DNA of 64,000 nt. Origin: Sphingomonas oryzagri (lineage in GTDB: Bacteria; Pseudomonadota; Alphaproteobacteria; Sphingomonadales; Sphingomonadaceae). The position numbers and the translations under genes are program-made. Position 1 is the stretch's first letter. Each line of letters begins with the position of its first letter. The DNA lies in contig NZ_JARYGZ010000001.1 of NCBI RefSeq assembly GCF_029906645.1, positions 1 through 64,000 on the forward strand, written 5' to 3'. The notes under the pieces are model-generated. The model saw nothing but the letters and a program-made list of their open reading frames with translations, made no database searches and was not told where the DNA came from. Of this stretch, positions 30,330 through 40,422 are shown in pieces.

Positions 30330-31733
30330 TCAATGCGGCACAGCGACGGTTTCCGGCTTCGCGGTGCCGTCCGCCGCGAGATCGAGCATCGCGGGGTTGG
30401 CATCGGTGAACGGCGCCCAGCGCGGCAGGCCGGGGCCGTTGGGATCGCCGGTCTTCACAAAGTTGACGAGGTAGCTGCTCGCCACTTTTCCCGCCGCATT
30501 GTCCTTCGCGGTGGTCGCGGCGCCATATTTGATCGCCTGCGTGTCGAAGAAGAAGGGGATGTCGGTAGCGTGCGCGGCGCCCTTCGTGTCGGGCGTGCGG
30601 ACCGAATCCGCCACGTAGGAGAAGCGGTAGTGATAGACCGGCACGCTTTCGCCCGAGAGGGCGGAGGCATATTGCGTCGCGCCTTTGATCATCATGCCGT
30701 CCGGTCCGCCGGCGTCGTCGCTGGTGGCGCCGATCATCACCGGCACGCGCGCGAAATCTCCCGCGGTGTAGGCCGCCATCGCGTCGGTCGGGAAGGGAGG
30801 CTGGTCGATCGCCGAGCTGAAGGTGCGCGGGCCGGGTGTCGGCGCGAAGATCGCCTCGAGGTTCAGGCCGCTGACGATGTCGTCCGGCGAGAGGGCGCGC
30901 AGCTTGGCTACAGCCTGCGGATCGTCCGCTGCGATGCCCTTGCTGGCGGCGAAGGCCGTTCCGGTCGCTTCCGCCTGCGCCAGCGTCTCGCGCGTTACGG
31001 AATGAGGGCCGCCGCCCGACTGGATCACGGCGCGTGCAAACAGCCCCCTCGCGGCGGGCGAGGTCAGCATCGCATGGACCGAGAAGCCGCCCGCGCTTTC
31101 CCCGATGATGGTGACGGCGCCGGGATCGCCGCCGAAGGCCGCCACATTGCGCTGCACCCATTTCAAGGCGGCGACCTGATCCATATACGCATAATCAGCG
31201 AGCTGGCCGCCATCGCCATTCTCCCGCGTGAGGCCGGGATGCGCGAAGAAGCCGAAGCGGCCGAGCCGGTAGTTGAAACTGACCACGACGATGCCGCTCT
31301 TCGCCAGCTCGGCACCCGAATAGGTGGGAGGCGAGGCGCCGCCGTTGACGAAGCCGCCGCCGTAGATCCACACCATCACCGGCAGTTTGCCCTTGGCTCC
31401 AGCAGGCCGCCAGACATTCGCGTAGAGACAATCCTCGGCGGGTGCGGTGCCGAGCGGGGCGGCGTCGCTCGGAAACGGCTTCTGCATACAGTCATGCCCG
31501 TAGGCGCCGGCATCGCGCACGCCGGACCAGGCGGCGGCCGGCTGCGGCGCGCGCCAGCGCAGCGGGCCGACCGGCGGTGCCGCGAAGGGGATGCCCTTGT
31601 AGGCGATCACGTCGTCGGCCTCGGTGCCCTGCAGTGCGCCGGTATCGATCGTCGCACGCGGCGCTGCGATCGCCATGGTGGCTGCGCCGATCATCCAGGC
31701 GAAGGCCATCGCCTTGCGCGTATAACCCGTCAT
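30330..31733 (-). CDS. secreted type B carboxylesterase
   Basis: A 467-residue alpha/beta hydrolase with an N-terminal signal peptide (about residues 1-23). The nucleophile elbow is GESAGGFS, and the oxyanion segment is VMVWIYGGGFVNG. EDCLYANVW and DQVAALKWVQRNVAAFGGDP are classic type B carboxylesterase motifs. The C-terminal part is shorter than in many family members. GAGAGGGAC precedes the ATG at 31733. It converges on the MscS gene, with 4 bases between the two stops. It hydrolyses ester bonds of unknown periplasmic substrates. Confidence 0.9.
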   Translation of the reverse strand: MTGYTRKAMAFAWMIGAATMAIAAPRATIDTGALQGTEADDVIAYKGIPFAAPPVGPLRWRAPQPAAAWSGVRDAGAYGHDCMQKPFPSDAAPLGTAPAEDCLYANVWRPAGAKGKLPVMVWIYGGGFVNGGASPPTYSGAELAKSGIVVVSFNYRLGRFGFFAHPGLTRENGDGGQLADYAYMDQVAALKWVQRNVAAFGGDPGAVTIIGESAGGFSVHAMLTSPAARGLFARAVIQSGGGPHSVTRETLAQAEATGTAFAASKGIAADDPQAVAKLRALSPDDIVSGLNLEAIFAPTPGPRTFSSAIDQPPFPTDAMAAYTAGDFARVPVMIGATSDDAGGPDGMMIKGATQYASALSGESVPVYHYRFSYVADSVRTPDTKGAAHATDIPFFFDTQAIKYGAATTAKDNAAGKVASSYLVNFVKTGDPNGPGLPRWAPFTDANPAMLDLAADGTAKPETVAVPH

Positions 31734-31843
31734 GTCCCTCTCCCTGCTTGTTGGGCGCCATTGAATGACAGCGTAGCCATGGGCCGCAAGAGGGAATTGC
31801 CGTCTTCGTTGCATGGGGTGCCGGGCCGGGGCTATAAGGCGGC

Positions 31844-32197
31844 ATGTCCCGTGCATTACGCTCTGCCGCCATGGTGCTGACCGCGCTGGTCGCAGGCGGC
31901 GCGTCGGCCCAGACGGAGCCGGCTCCCGCGCCCGCGCCCAATTCCACCACGCTGCGGCTGAGCGACGACGAACGTAACCAATTGCTCGCCGGCAACACCG
32001 AGGAAAAGGTGGATGCGGCACGCGCGGGGCTGGGCAGCGGTGCGCCGGGTCGCCAGATCCACGGCGAGATCGGCGCGATGGTCGGCACGCATGGCACGCG
32101 CGGCATCTATGGGACCGCGGCCGTCCCGCTCGGCGACAATGCCAGCGCGACCGTTTCGTTCGAGGACAGCCGCTACGGATACGGCCGGCCCCGCTGA
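31844..32197 (+). CDS. small secreted hypothetical protein
   Basis: A 117-residue protein with a signal peptide ending about GASA22, then a Pro/Ala linker (PAPAPAPN), then a short domain with LRLSDDERNQLLAGNTEE and GTHGTRGIYGTAAVPLG. There are no cysteines or membrane segments after the signal. It looks like a lineage-specific periplasmic protein; I do not recognise a family. It is divergent from the esterase and converges with the chemoreceptor gene, which ends 6 bases beyond it. Confidence 0.65.
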   Translation: MSRALRSAAMVLTALVAGGASAQTEPAPAPAPNSTTLRLSDDERNQLLAGNTEEKVDAARAGLGSGAPGRQIHGEIGAMVGTHGTRGIYGTAAVPLGDNASATVSFEDSRYGYGRPR

Positions 32198-32202
32198 GCA
32201 AC

Positions 32203-33534
32203 CTAAGCCGTCTCGCGCAGCATCCGGAGGAATCCTTCGACCCGCGCACCCAGTTGCACCGATGATGCCGCGAGTGCGCCCGCCACGCGCTTCATCTCCG
32301 TGGCGCCGGTGGCGGCTGCCAGTGCGGTTTCATTGATCGTCTCGACGTTGATGCGGATCTCGCGGCTGGCGCTCGCGGCCTGATCGGCACCCTCGGCGAT
32401 GCCGATGGTCATCGCGCGCTGGGCCTGCACCGTCTCGTCCACCGTGCGTGCGATGCTTTCCACGCTGGCGATGATACGTTCGATGCCGCCCTGGCCGGCG
32501 ACGACCTCCTCGGCCGCGCCGCGCATCTCGGTCGAGTGACCGGCGATCTCCTCGGCCGCCTCGCGCGTCTGCGCGGCGAGCGCGCGGACTTCGTTGGCGA
32601 CCACAGCGAAGCCGCGCCCGGCGTCGCCCGCGCGCGCCGCCTCGATCGTGGCGTTGATCGCGAGCATGTTCACCTTGGCGGCGAGGCTGTCGATCAGGCC
32701 GGTGATCCGCTCGATCGAGAGCGTCGATTCCTGCAGCACCACGGCACGCCGCGCGCCGGCCGCGACCAGCGCCACGGCTTCGCCGGCGGTGGACGAGGCG
32801 CGTGCCGTCTCCGCCTGCAGCCCGTCGAGCGCATTGACCTGCGCGCTGCCATGCGCGGCGAGCGAGGCCATCGTCTCGCCGGTCTGGCCGGCAGCGGCGG
32901 CGACCGCGCTGGCGCGTCGTCCGGTCTCCTCGCCGCGTCGCGCAGTGGCGCCGGCCGAGGTTTCGAGGTCGCCCGCCAGCGAACCGAGCATCCCGACCAG
33001 GCGGCTGATCTCCTGCTCGAAAGCGCGTCCGGCATCGTGAAGCAGGCGGAACTGCTTCTCGCGCTGGTGGATGCGATCCAGCTCGTAGGCACCGGCGGCG
33101 GAAACCAGCTCGCGATTTTCGATCACGCCATGATAGCGGCCGTCGCGGGTGAGGATCATGCCCTCCTGCCCGCCAGCGTGGGCGTAGGTGGTGAGCAGTT
33201 CGCCCAGCGCGCAGCCCGCATCGGCGGTGGGGCAGGGGCGGATGCGCTGCTTCAGCGTCGCGCCGAAGCTCGGGTTGCGCAACAGCGCATGGCCGTAGGG
33301 GTTGAAGAGGATCTGCCGCACATCCTCCTCGAAGATCGCGCCGACCGGCTCGCGGTTCGGTGACAGGACGGGAAGGATGCGAAGGCTCGGATGCGCCTGG
33401 AACAAGGCGATCGCATCCGCCGCCGACGAATGGATGTCGACCGCGATCGATTCGCTGCCCGGCTTGCGGAGCTGCTCGGTCGTGCGCATGGGCAGGATGG
33501 CTCGCATCGATGACTCAGGGGAACGCTTACTCAC
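32203..33534 (-). CDS. soluble methyl-accepting chemotaxis protein with CBS-like N-terminus
   Basis: A 443-residue protein. The N-terminal 150 residues resemble a CBS pair ([38 protein letters not shown]), then a coiled-coil MCP signalling domain with [21 protein letters not shown] at the hairpin tip. No transmembrane helix is present, so it is a cytosolic receptor. Start may be GTG 33534 or ATG 33507; neither has a clear Shine-Dalgarno. No che genes are nearby. It is downstream of, and in line with, the trehalose operon. Confidence 0.85.
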   Translation of the reverse strand: MSKRSPESSMRAILPMRTTEQLRKPGSESIAVDIHSSAADAIALFQAHPSLRILPVLSPNREPVGAIFEEDVRQILFNPYGHALLRNPSFGATLKQRIRPCPTADAGCALGELLTTYAHAGGQEGMILTRDGRYHGVIENRELVSAAGAYELDRIHQREKQFRLLHDAGRAFEQEISRLVGMLGSLAGDLETSAGATARRGEETGRRASAVAAAAGQTGETMASLAAHGSAQVNALDGLQAETARASSTAGEAVALVAAGARRAVVLQESTLSIERITGLIDSLAAKVNMLAINATIEAARAGDAGRGFAVVANEVRALAAQTREAAEEIAGHSTEMRGAAEEVVAGQGGIERIIASVESIARTVDETVQAQRAMTIGIAEGADQAASASREIRINVETINETALAAATGATEMKRVAGALAASSVQLGARVEGFLRMLRETA

Positions 33535-33613
33535 TGGCGCGTTTCCTAAGGGACGATGGTAAATGCCGGCTTGAGATTACGTGACAGCGCAATGACGGAA
33601 CGATGACGCGCAA

Positions 33614-35020
33614 TTATTCTTGCGCCGCCGTCTCGGCCTCCAGCGCCTGCCCCTCGCCCATCAGCGAATGGGTGAAGCAGCGGCGCCACCAGAGCACGTC
33701 CTGCTTCTCCACCCCGTCCATCAGCGCGCGCCAGCGGCGGATGCGCTCCGCCTTGGGCATCGCGAGGGCCTGGACGATGGCATCGGACATCTCCTCCGCC
33801 GAATAGGGGTTCACCAGCACCGCCTCGGTCATCTGCTCGGCCGCGCCCGCGAATTTGGAGAGGATCAGCACACCGGGATCCTCCGGGTCCTGCGCCGCGA
33901 TATATTCCTTGGCGACGAGGTTCATGCCGTCCCTCAACGGCGTGACGAGGCCGATGCGCGCGGCGCGGTAGATGCCGGCGAGGACATGGCGCGGAAAACC
34001 CTGATTGACGTAGCGGATCGGCACCCAGTCGATATCGGCATAGGCGCCGTTGATCCGGCCGGACAGTCGTTCCAGCTGCACGCGGATGCGCTGGTAGCTC
34101 TCGACGTCGCCGCGCGAGGGCGGGGCGACCTGCAGGAGGAAGACCTCCTTGCGCTGCTCGGGATGGTCGACGAGAAAGCGTTCGTAGCCGAGGAAACGCT
34201 CTTCCAGCCCTTTGGAATAATCGAGCCGGTCGACCCCGACGATCATGTCCCGCCCGTCCGCCGAATCCTTCATCCGGCGGTGGGTGAGGCGCGCCGTCGG
34301 GCTTTGCGCCGCCTCGACGAACTCCCTGGTGTCGATGCCGATCGGGCAGGCCACGGCGCGCACCGATCGATCGCCGAGGTGGATCATGCCGTCCTCTTCC
34401 AGCGTCGCGCCGAGATCCTGCGTGACGTAATCCTGAAAGGCCTCCAGCCACTCCTTCGTGTGGAAGCCGATCACGTCGTAGGCGAGCAGGGTCTTCACCA
34501 GCTGCGCGGCGTTGGGCAGCGAGGAGAGCAGGCGGCGCGGCGGCCAGGGGATGTGCAGGAAGAAGCCCATCCGGTTGGTGCAGCCGCGTGCCCGCAGCTC
34601 GTGGCCGAGCGGGATCATGTGATAATCCTGCACCCACACCACGTCGTCCGGCTCGATCAGCGGGCGGATGGTGTCGGCGAAGCGCTCGTTGACGCGCTGG
34701 TAACCATCCTCGAACCCACGCTCGAACTCGGCGAGGTCGATCCGGTAGTGGAAGAGCGGCCACAGCGTCCGGTTGGCGTAGCCGTTATAATATTCCTCGA
34801 CGTCCTGCTCTTCGAGATCGACCGTCGCGGTGGTGACGCCTTCGGATCGCTGGAAGTTGATCTGGCCGGTGAACTCGTCGGTCAGCTCGCCCGACCAGCC
34901 GAACCAGATGCCGCGATATTCGCGCAGCGCCGCCTGAAACGCGACCGCGAGCCCCCCTTGCGCGCCGGACTGGCCCTTGGGTGCCGAAACCCGGTTCGAG
35001 ATGACGATCAGCCGGCTCAT
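33614..35020 (-). CDS. otsA: alpha,alpha-trehalose-6-phosphate synthase OtsA
   Basis: A 468-residue GT20 enzyme that joins UDP-glucose and glucose-6-phosphate. [10 protein letters not shown] at the N-terminus, WFGWSGE, the [12 protein letters not shown] segment, [11 protein letters not shown] and the [13 protein letters not shown] loop are all diagnostic. ATG 35020 overlaps the stop of the GH15 gene (ATGA); the larger open frame upstream is its shadow. It is the third gene of otsB-GH15-otsA. Trehalose made here would protect against osmotic and desiccation stress. Confidence 0.96.
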   Translation of the reverse strand: MSRLIVISNRVSAPKGQSGAQGGLAVAFQAALREYRGIWFGWSGELTDEFTGQINFQRSEGVTTATVDLEEQDVEEYYNGYANRTLWPLFHYRIDLAEFERGFEDGYQRVNERFADTIRPLIEPDDVVWVQDYHMIPLGHELRARGCTNRMGFFLHIPWPPRRLLSSLPNAAQLVKTLLAYDVIGFHTKEWLEAFQDYVTQDLGATLEEDGMIHLGDRSVRAVACPIGIDTREFVEAAQSPTARLTHRRMKDSADGRDMIVGVDRLDYSKGLEERFLGYERFLVDHPEQRKEVFLLQVAPPSRGDVESYQRIRVQLERLSGRINGAYADIDWVPIRYVNQGFPRHVLAGIYRAARIGLVTPLRDGMNLVAKEYIAAQDPEDPGVLILSKFAGAAEQMTEAVLVNPYSAEEMSDAIVQALAMPKAERIRRWRALMDGVEKQDVLWWRRCFTHSLMGEGQALEAETAAQE

Positions 35021-36813
35021 CGGATCGCCTGCCATGGCTTCGACAGCAGCACGGCGCAGTTGATCATGCCGACGAGGCTGTAGGTCTGCGGGTAATTGCC
35101 CCACAGCTCGCCCGATGCCGGATCGATATCCTCGGACAACAGACCAGCGGCGGTGCGACGCTTGAGCATCTCCTCGAACAAGGTCCGGGCATCCTCGTGC
35201 CGGCCGGTGAGGTACAGCGCCTCGATCAGCCAGAATGTGCAGACATTGAAGGCGGAGTGCGGCACGCCGAAATCGTCCTCGCTGTCGTAGCGCAACATGT
35301 CGGTGCCGCGCCGCAAGCCCGTCTCCAGCGCATAGAGCGTGGCCCGGTAGCGCTTGTCCTGCGGCGAGAGGAAGCGCAGGTCCAGCAACTGGATCAAGCT
35401 GGCGTCGAGATCGTCGCCCGAGAAGGTGGCCGAAAGCCGCTGCGTCTCGGTGCGCCAGGCCTTGTCGACGATGGTGGCGTGGATCTGGTCGGCTCGGTCC
35501 TGCCAGAAAGTCGCCCGCTCGCCGAGGCCCAGCTTGTGCGCGGCGTTGGCAAGCCGGTCGCACGCCGCCCAGCACATCGCCGAGGAGTAGGTGTGGACCG
35601 ACTGGCGGGTGCGCAGCTCCCACAGGCCGGCATCGGGCTTGTCGTGCACCTCCCAGGCGAGATCGCCGATCGCCTCCAGCGCCTCGAAATCCTCGATGCC
35701 CGCCATCCGGAACAGACGGGAATCGAAGAAAGCCTGCACGTTGCACAGGATGATCTGGCCATAGGCGTCATGCTGGATCTGCTCATAGGCCTGGTTGCCG
35801 ACGCGCACCGGACCCATGCCGCGATAGCCCTTCAGGCCCTCCTCGATCCTCTCCTCCAGCTTCGCCTCGCCGAGCACGCCGTAGAGCGGCTGGACGTGGC
35901 CGCCCTTCGCGCCCTCCACGATGTTGCGCAGGTAGGCGAGGTAGCTTTCCAGTACGTCGAGCGCGCCCAGCCGGTTGAGCGCCTGCACGGTGTAGTAGGC
36001 ATCGCGGATCCAGCAGTAGCGATAATCCCAATTCCGCCCGCTGTCGGCATGTTCGGGGATCGAGGTGGTGAGCGCCGCGACGATCGCGCCGGTTTCCTCA
36101 TGCTGGCACAGCTTGAGGGAGATGGCCGATCGGATGACGACATCCTGCCACTCGTACGGCGTGGCGAGGCCGCGCACCCAATGCTGCCATTCGGTCGTGG
36201 TGTCGTGGAGCATCCGCAGGCAGGCGGGCATCAGTGCCGAGGAAAAGCTCTCGTCCGGCCCCAGGAAGAAATGCAGCGGATGTTCCAGCCGGAACACGCG
36301 CTCCTCCGCAATGTACCCGACCGGCGCATCGGTGGAGAGGCGCACCGCCTCGTCGTTCAGGATGTAGCGGATGTGGTGGGAGCCGGCGGTCGTGGTGACA
36401 TCCGTATTACCCCAGCCGCGCGTCGGGCGCAGGCGGACGCGGATGCGCGGGCTGCCCGAGACCGGCCGCACGATCCGCACGAAGGCGACCGGACGATAGA
36501 TACGCTCGTTGCTGGTGTAGCGCGGGCAGAAATCGGTGATCTCGATGGCGTTGCCCTGCTCGTCTTCCTGCCGGGTGACGAGGATCGGGGTGTTGCGGAT
36601 ATAGCTCTGCTCGATCTTGGCGACGCCATCCAGCTCGATCGCCCACATGCCGACCGCGCCCTCGTCACCGGCCTCGATGCCCGAGATGAGCGAGGAGAAT
36701 ACTGGCTCGCCGTCGACGCGCGGCAGGCAGGCCCAGACGAGGCGACCCGAACGGTCGATGAGGCCGGAGACCTGGCAATTGCCAATCGGCCAGAGATCGA
36801 GATTGGTCGTCAC
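35017..36813 (-). CDS. glycoside hydrolase family 15 (glucoamylase/trehalase-like) protein
   Basis: A 598-residue (alpha/alpha)6-barrel enzyme. The GTG at 36813 overlaps the otsB stop as GTGA and gives the family start TTNLDLWPIGNC; an upstream GTG at 36843 is less likely. TSIPEHADSGRNWDYRYCWIRD is split across the substrate site, and EDFGVPHSAFNVCTFW and SEDIDPASGELWGN hold the likely catalytic acids. No signal peptide. Cytosolic GH15 proteins in ots operons include trehalases, suggesting turnover of the trehalose made by its neighbours; glucan hydrolysis is the alternative. Confidence 0.9.
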   Translation of the reverse strand: MTTNLDLWPIGNCQVSGLIDRSGRLVWACLPRVDGEPVFSSLISGIEAGDEGAVGMWAIELDGVAKIEQSYIRNTPILVTRQEDEQGNAIEITDFCPRYTSNERIYRPVAFVRIVRPVSGSPRIRVRLRPTRGWGNTDVTTTAGSHHIRYILNDEAVRLSTDAPVGYIAEERVFRLEHPLHFFLGPDESFSSALMPACLRMLHDTTTEWQHWVRGLATPYEWQDVVIRSAISLKLCQHEETGAIVAALTTSIPEHADSGRNWDYRYCWIRDAYYTVQALNRLGALDVLESYLAYLRNIVEGAKGGHVQPLYGVLGEAKLEERIEEGLKGYRGMGPVRVGNQAYEQIQHDAYGQIILCNVQAFFDSRLFRMAGIEDFEALEAIGDLAWEVHDKPDAGLWELRTRQSVHTYSSAMCWAACDRLANAAHKLGLGERATFWQDRADQIHATIVDKAWRTETQRLSATFSGDDLDASLIQLLDLRFLSPQDKRYRATLYALETGLRRGTDMLRYDSEDDFGVPHSAFNVCTFWLIEALYLTGRHEDARTLFEEMLKRRTAAGLLSEDIDPASGELWGNYPQTYSLVGMINCAVLLSKPWQAIR

Positions 36814-37577
36814 GCTGCTACCCCCGCCAGGTTGCCGAGCCACTCATGCACGTCTCTCACCCCCGGAAGTCGATAACGCGCGGCCGTCTCGCGGGGTCCG
36901 CCGACGAGGATGCCCCATCCGCCCAATGCCTCCGCGGCCACGAAGCCGGCCTCGTCGGTGAGGTCGTCGCCGATGAAGATCGGGCGCGTACCCGTCATCG
37001 GAGGCTCGGCCATGAAGCGGCGCACGGCATCCCCCTTGTCTGCGCCATGGGCGCGCAGCTCGACCACCATCTTGCCGTGTTGGAGCGTGATGCCGGTGCG
37101 CGCCGCGATCTCCTCGGCGATGGCATCGCAGGCCGGACCGGCATCCGGGGCCTGCCGGTAGTGGAGTGCGGCGCCGTAGGGCTTTTTCTCCACGACGACG
37201 CCGGGGCGCGCATCGGCCAGCTCGTTCAGCGCCGTCAGCGCCTCGTCCAACCCTTCGGGACGCGCCGGGGCCTCGGTGCGGCCGTCGCCCCACAGCAGTT
37301 CCAGTCCATGGCTGCCGGCTATGGCAAACGGCGGCTGCGTGTTCTGAAGGCCGAGATGGGACAGGATGTCCGCCGTACTCCGTCCGCTGACGAGCGCGAC
37401 ACGGCCGTTGAGCCGTTCGGCCAATCCGCCGATCAGACGGCCCAGGCCGGGTTGTACGATCACGGCATCGTGCCGCTCGGCAATATCGACCAGCGTACCG
37501 TCGAAATCGAGAAAGAGACTGATGTCCTCCGATACGACATCGGGGGCAGGAGCGAGCGGGGCAATCTGATCGGGCAT
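36810..37577 (-). CDS. otsB: trehalose-6-phosphate phosphatase OtsB
   Basis: A 255-residue HAD-family phosphatase that releases trehalose from trehalose-6-phosphate. Motif I is LFLDFDGTLVD (nucleophile Asp24, acid Asp26), motif II VSGRS, and motif IV FIGDDLTDEAGF. ATG at 37577 is chosen because it puts motif I at the usual distance; the frame continues upstream without similarity. First gene of the otsB-GH15-otsA operon, joined to the next by a 4-base GTGA overlap. It is divergent from the MHS transporter. Confidence 0.94.
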   Translation of the reverse strand: MPDQIAPLAPAPDVVSEDISLFLDFDGTLVDIAERHDAVIVQPGLGRLIGGLAERLNGRVALVSGRSTADILSHLGLQNTQPPFAIAGSHGLELLWGDGRTEAPARPEGLDEALTALNELADARPGVVVEKKPYGAALHYRQAPDAGPACDAIAEEIAARTGITLQHGKMVVELRAHGADKGDAVRRFMAEPPMTGTRPIFIGDDLTDEAGFVAAEALGGWGILVGGPRETAARYRLPGVRDVHEWLGNLAGVAA

Positions 37578-37733
37578 CGTGTTCCGAGATAGGACGGGAA
37601 GGCCTAATGAGCAAACGCAGCACAGAAGGATCGTTCCGTAGCCGGACGGATTTTTTGAAGCGATTGCCGCGCTGCGGCATATGCGAACGGCTTTGCCTGC
37701 GGCCGCGAAACCGCCTAGCATCGGTGCAGATCG

Positions 37734-39347
37734 ATGCCGGGGGCGGATGTGGCGAGCCAAGTGACGGATGTGGAGGAAGGTGCCGCGATCGGGGCCGCGC
37801 GGGCGCGCCTGGTGATCGCCGCCTCGTCGCTGGGCACGATCTTCGAATGGTATGATTTCTTCATCTACGGCACGCTGGCGCCGATCATCGGCAAGCTCTT
37901 CTTCCCGTCCGGAAACCCGACGCTGGAATTCCTGGCGGCGCTCGCCTCGTTCGGCGTCGGCTTTGGTGTCAGGCCGTTCGGCGCGGTGGTGTTCGGCTAT
38001 CTGGGCGACAGGCTCGGGCGCAAATACACCTTCCTCGCGACCGTCGCGCTGATGGGTCTCGCCACCGCTGGCGTCGGCTTCGTGCCGAGCTATGCGCAGA
38101 TCGGCGTGATGGCGCCCGTCATCCTCGTCAGCCTGCGCGTGCTACAGGGGCTGGCGCTGGGCGGCGAATATGGCGGTGCCACCACCTACGTCGCCGAACA
38201 TGCGCCCCGCAACAAGCGCGGCTTCTATACCAGCTTCATCCAGGCGAGCGTGATCGGCGGCTTTCTGCTCAGCCTGATCGTCGTGCTTTCGGCACAGCAG
38301 ACGATGACCTCGGGAGACTGGGACCAGTGGGGTTGGCGCGTGCCGTTCCTCTTCTCGCTGGTGTTGCTGGTCATCTCTTTGTGGATGCGTCTGAAGCTGC
38401 ACGAAAGCCCGATCTTCAAGGCGCTGAAGGCGGCCGACCGGGTGGCCGAGAACCCGCTGAAAGAGGCGTTCTCGACCAAGGGCAACATCAAGCTCATCCT
38501 CGTCGCGATGCTGGGCATCGCCGCCGGCCTGACGGTGATCTGGTACACCGCGCAGTTCGGCGCGCTCTATTTCCTGCAGAATTCCCAGCGGCTCGACGAC
38601 ACGTGGGCGCGCGTGCTGATCGGCATCGGCGCGGTCTTTTCGCTCGGCTGGTTCATCCTGTTCGGCTCGCTTTCGGACCGGATCGGCCGCAAGCCCTCGA
38701 TCGTGCTGGGCTATGCGCTGACGCTGGTTCTGCTTTTTCCGCTCTTCCACCTGATGGCATCGGCCGCGAACCCCGACATGGCGGACGCGCAGCGCCGCGC
38801 GCCGGTGGTCGTTTCCGGGCCGGACTGCCGCTACGACCCCTTCGTGGCGGGCAAGCAGGAAACCGAGTGCGCCAAGGTCGTCGAGCATCTGGCGAGCAAG
38901 GGCATCATCTATCGCAAGCTCGCCACGCCCGGCACGGCGCTGATCGTCGGCAATCGCGCGGTGACGGATCATTCGCCCGCCGGCATCGACGCCGCGCTGG
39001 AGGCGGGGGGCTGGTCGGTCGCCAAGGTGAAGCCCTCGATCAAGGGGGCGGTGATCATCGTCTTCTCCGTGACGATGCTCGGAATGCTCTCGGGCATGAC
39101 CTACGGGCCGGTGGCAGCGCTGCTGGCGGAACTGTTCCCGGCGCGCATCCGCTACAGCTCGATGTCGATCCCCTATCATATCGGTACCGGCTATTTCGGC
39201 GGGTTCCTGCCGCTGATCAGCCAGTATATCGTGGCGCGTACCGGGAACCCCTTCTCCGGGCTGTGGTACACCTTCGCGGTGGTGGCGATGGCGCTGGTCA
39301 TCACGATCTTCTGGGTGCCCGAAACGAGGGGCAACGATCTCGACTAG
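37734..39347 (+). CDS. MFS transporter of the metabolite:H+ symporter type, with a large inserted domain
   Basis: A 537-residue inner-membrane symporter. IFEWYDFFIYG in TM1, GYLGDRLGRKYTF in loop 2-3, and LQGLALGGEYGGA are the MHS (ProP/ShiA/KgtP) signature. Between about residues 345 and 440 is an extra hydrophilic insert with two cysteines (GPDCRYDP, ETECAKV), probably periplasmic and disulphide-bonded. Twelve helices are expected. Substrate is unknown: shikimate, dicarboxylates, proline or betaine in relatives. It is divergent from the trehalose operon, so an osmolyte is attractive but unproven. Confidence 0.88.
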   Translation: MPGADVASQVTDVEEGAAIGAARARLVIAASSLGTIFEWYDFFIYGTLAPIIGKLFFPSGNPTLEFLAALASFGVGFGVRPFGAVVFGYLGDRLGRKYTFLATVALMGLATAGVGFVPSYAQIGVMAPVILVSLRVLQGLALGGEYGGATTYVAEHAPRNKRGFYTSFIQASVIGGFLLSLIVVLSAQQTMTSGDWDQWGWRVPFLFSLVLLVISLWMRLKLHESPIFKALKAADRVAENPLKEAFSTKGNIKLILVAMLGIAAGLTVIWYTAQFGALYFLQNSQRLDDTWARVLIGIGAVFSLGWFILFGSLSDRIGRKPSIVLGYALTLVLLFPLFHLMASAANPDMADAQRRAPVVVSGPDCRYDPFVAGKQETECAKVVEHLASKGIIYRKLATPGTALIVGNRAVTDHSPAGIDAALEAGGWSVAKVKPSIKGAVIIVFSVTMLGMLSGMTYGPVAALLAELFPARIRYSSMSIPYHIGTGYFGGFLPLISQYIVARTGNPFSGLWYTFAVVAMALVITIFWVPETRGNDLD

Positions 39348-39375
39348 CCCGGCATCCCCCGCTATCGGCGCCCGG

Positions 39376-40422
39376 ATGTCGCAATCTGTGCCCGCTGCCC
39401 TGCGCCTGACGATCGACGGCGATGCGCTCGCCGCCAACTGGCGCTGGCTGCGTGCGCGGGGTGGGGAGGCGGCCTGCGGGGCTGCTGTGAAGGCAAACGG
39501 CTATGGCCTCGGCGCACGTGGCGTGGTTGAGCGACTGGCGCGCGAGGGATGCCGGGACTTCTTCGTGTCGAACTGGGCGGAGGCGGCGGCGCTGGGGCCG
39601 ATGCCCGAAGGCGCGACGCTCTCGGTGCTCCACGGCGTGCGCGAAGCCGACATGCCGGCGGCACTCTCCGGCATGGCGCGGCCGGTGCTGAACTCGGCCG
39701 AACACGTCGCGCGCTGGAAGGCGGCTGGCGGTGGTGTCTGCGACGTGATGATCGACACCGGCATGAATCGGCTCGGACTGCGCCCGGAGGAAGCGGGCGT
39801 GCTGGACGGCCTCGCGATCGAGACCCTGCTCAGCCACCTCGCCTGTGCCGACGAGCCGGATCACCCGATGAACGCGCGCCAGCTTGCCGCCTTCCGGCAG
39901 GTACACGCGGCGATTCCGGCCAAGCGCTACAGCCTGGCGAATTCGGCGGGCATCTGCCTCGGTGCACCCTATGCGTTCGACCTGACGCGCCCCGGCCTCG
40001 CGCTCTACGGCGGCGTGCCGGTGCCGGACGATGCGTCCCAGAAAGAGGGGCTGCGATCCGCCGCCTTGATCGAGGCAGAGGTCATCCAGGTCCGTGATGT
40101 CGAGGAAGACGAGAGCGTCGGCTACGGCGCCACCTGGATCGCCGGCCTGCCGTGCCGGGTGGCGATCCTCAACGTCGGCTATGCTGACGGTTATCTGCGC
40201 GGCTTTTCCAACATCGGATCGTGGCGGTCGCGCGACGCGACCTATCCCGTGATCGGCCGCGTTTCGATGGATCTCGTCGCCATTCAGGTCGGCCGCGAGG
40301 TCCGCGAGGGGGACTGGATGGCGCTCGATCAAGACCTGCCCGCGCTCGCCCGGATGTCCGGCCTGTCGCAATATGAGTTGCTGACCACGCTCGGGCACCG
40401 CTATCAGCGCCGCTGGACATGA
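39376..40422 (+). CDS. alr: alanine racemase
   Basis: A 348-residue fold-type III PLP enzyme making D-alanine for peptidoglycan. The PLP Lys39 is in GAAVKANGYGLG, and the catalytic Tyr250 in DESVGYGATW. LVRPGLALYGG-like DLTRPGLALYGG and VISMDL-like GRVSMDLVAIQ are present. At 348 residues it is a little shorter than most. It overlaps the MlaE-type permease gene by ATGA and follows the MHS transporter by 28 bases, so it may head a cell-envelope operon. Confidence 0.94.
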   Translation: MSQSVPAALRLTIDGDALAANWRWLRARGGEAACGAAVKANGYGLGARGVVERLAREGCRDFFVSNWAEAAALGPMPEGATLSVLHGVREADMPAALSGMARPVLNSAEHVARWKAAGGGVCDVMIDTGMNRLGLRPEEAGVLDGLAIETLLSHLACADEPDHPMNARQLAAFRQVHAAIPAKRYSLANSAGICLGAPYAFDLTRPGLALYGGVPVPDDASQKEGLRSAALIEAEVIQVRDVEEDESVGYGATWIAGLPCRVAILNVGYADGYLRGFSNIGSWRSRDATYPVIGRVSMDLVAIQVGREVREGDWMALDQDLPALARMSGLSQYELLTTLGHRYQRRWT

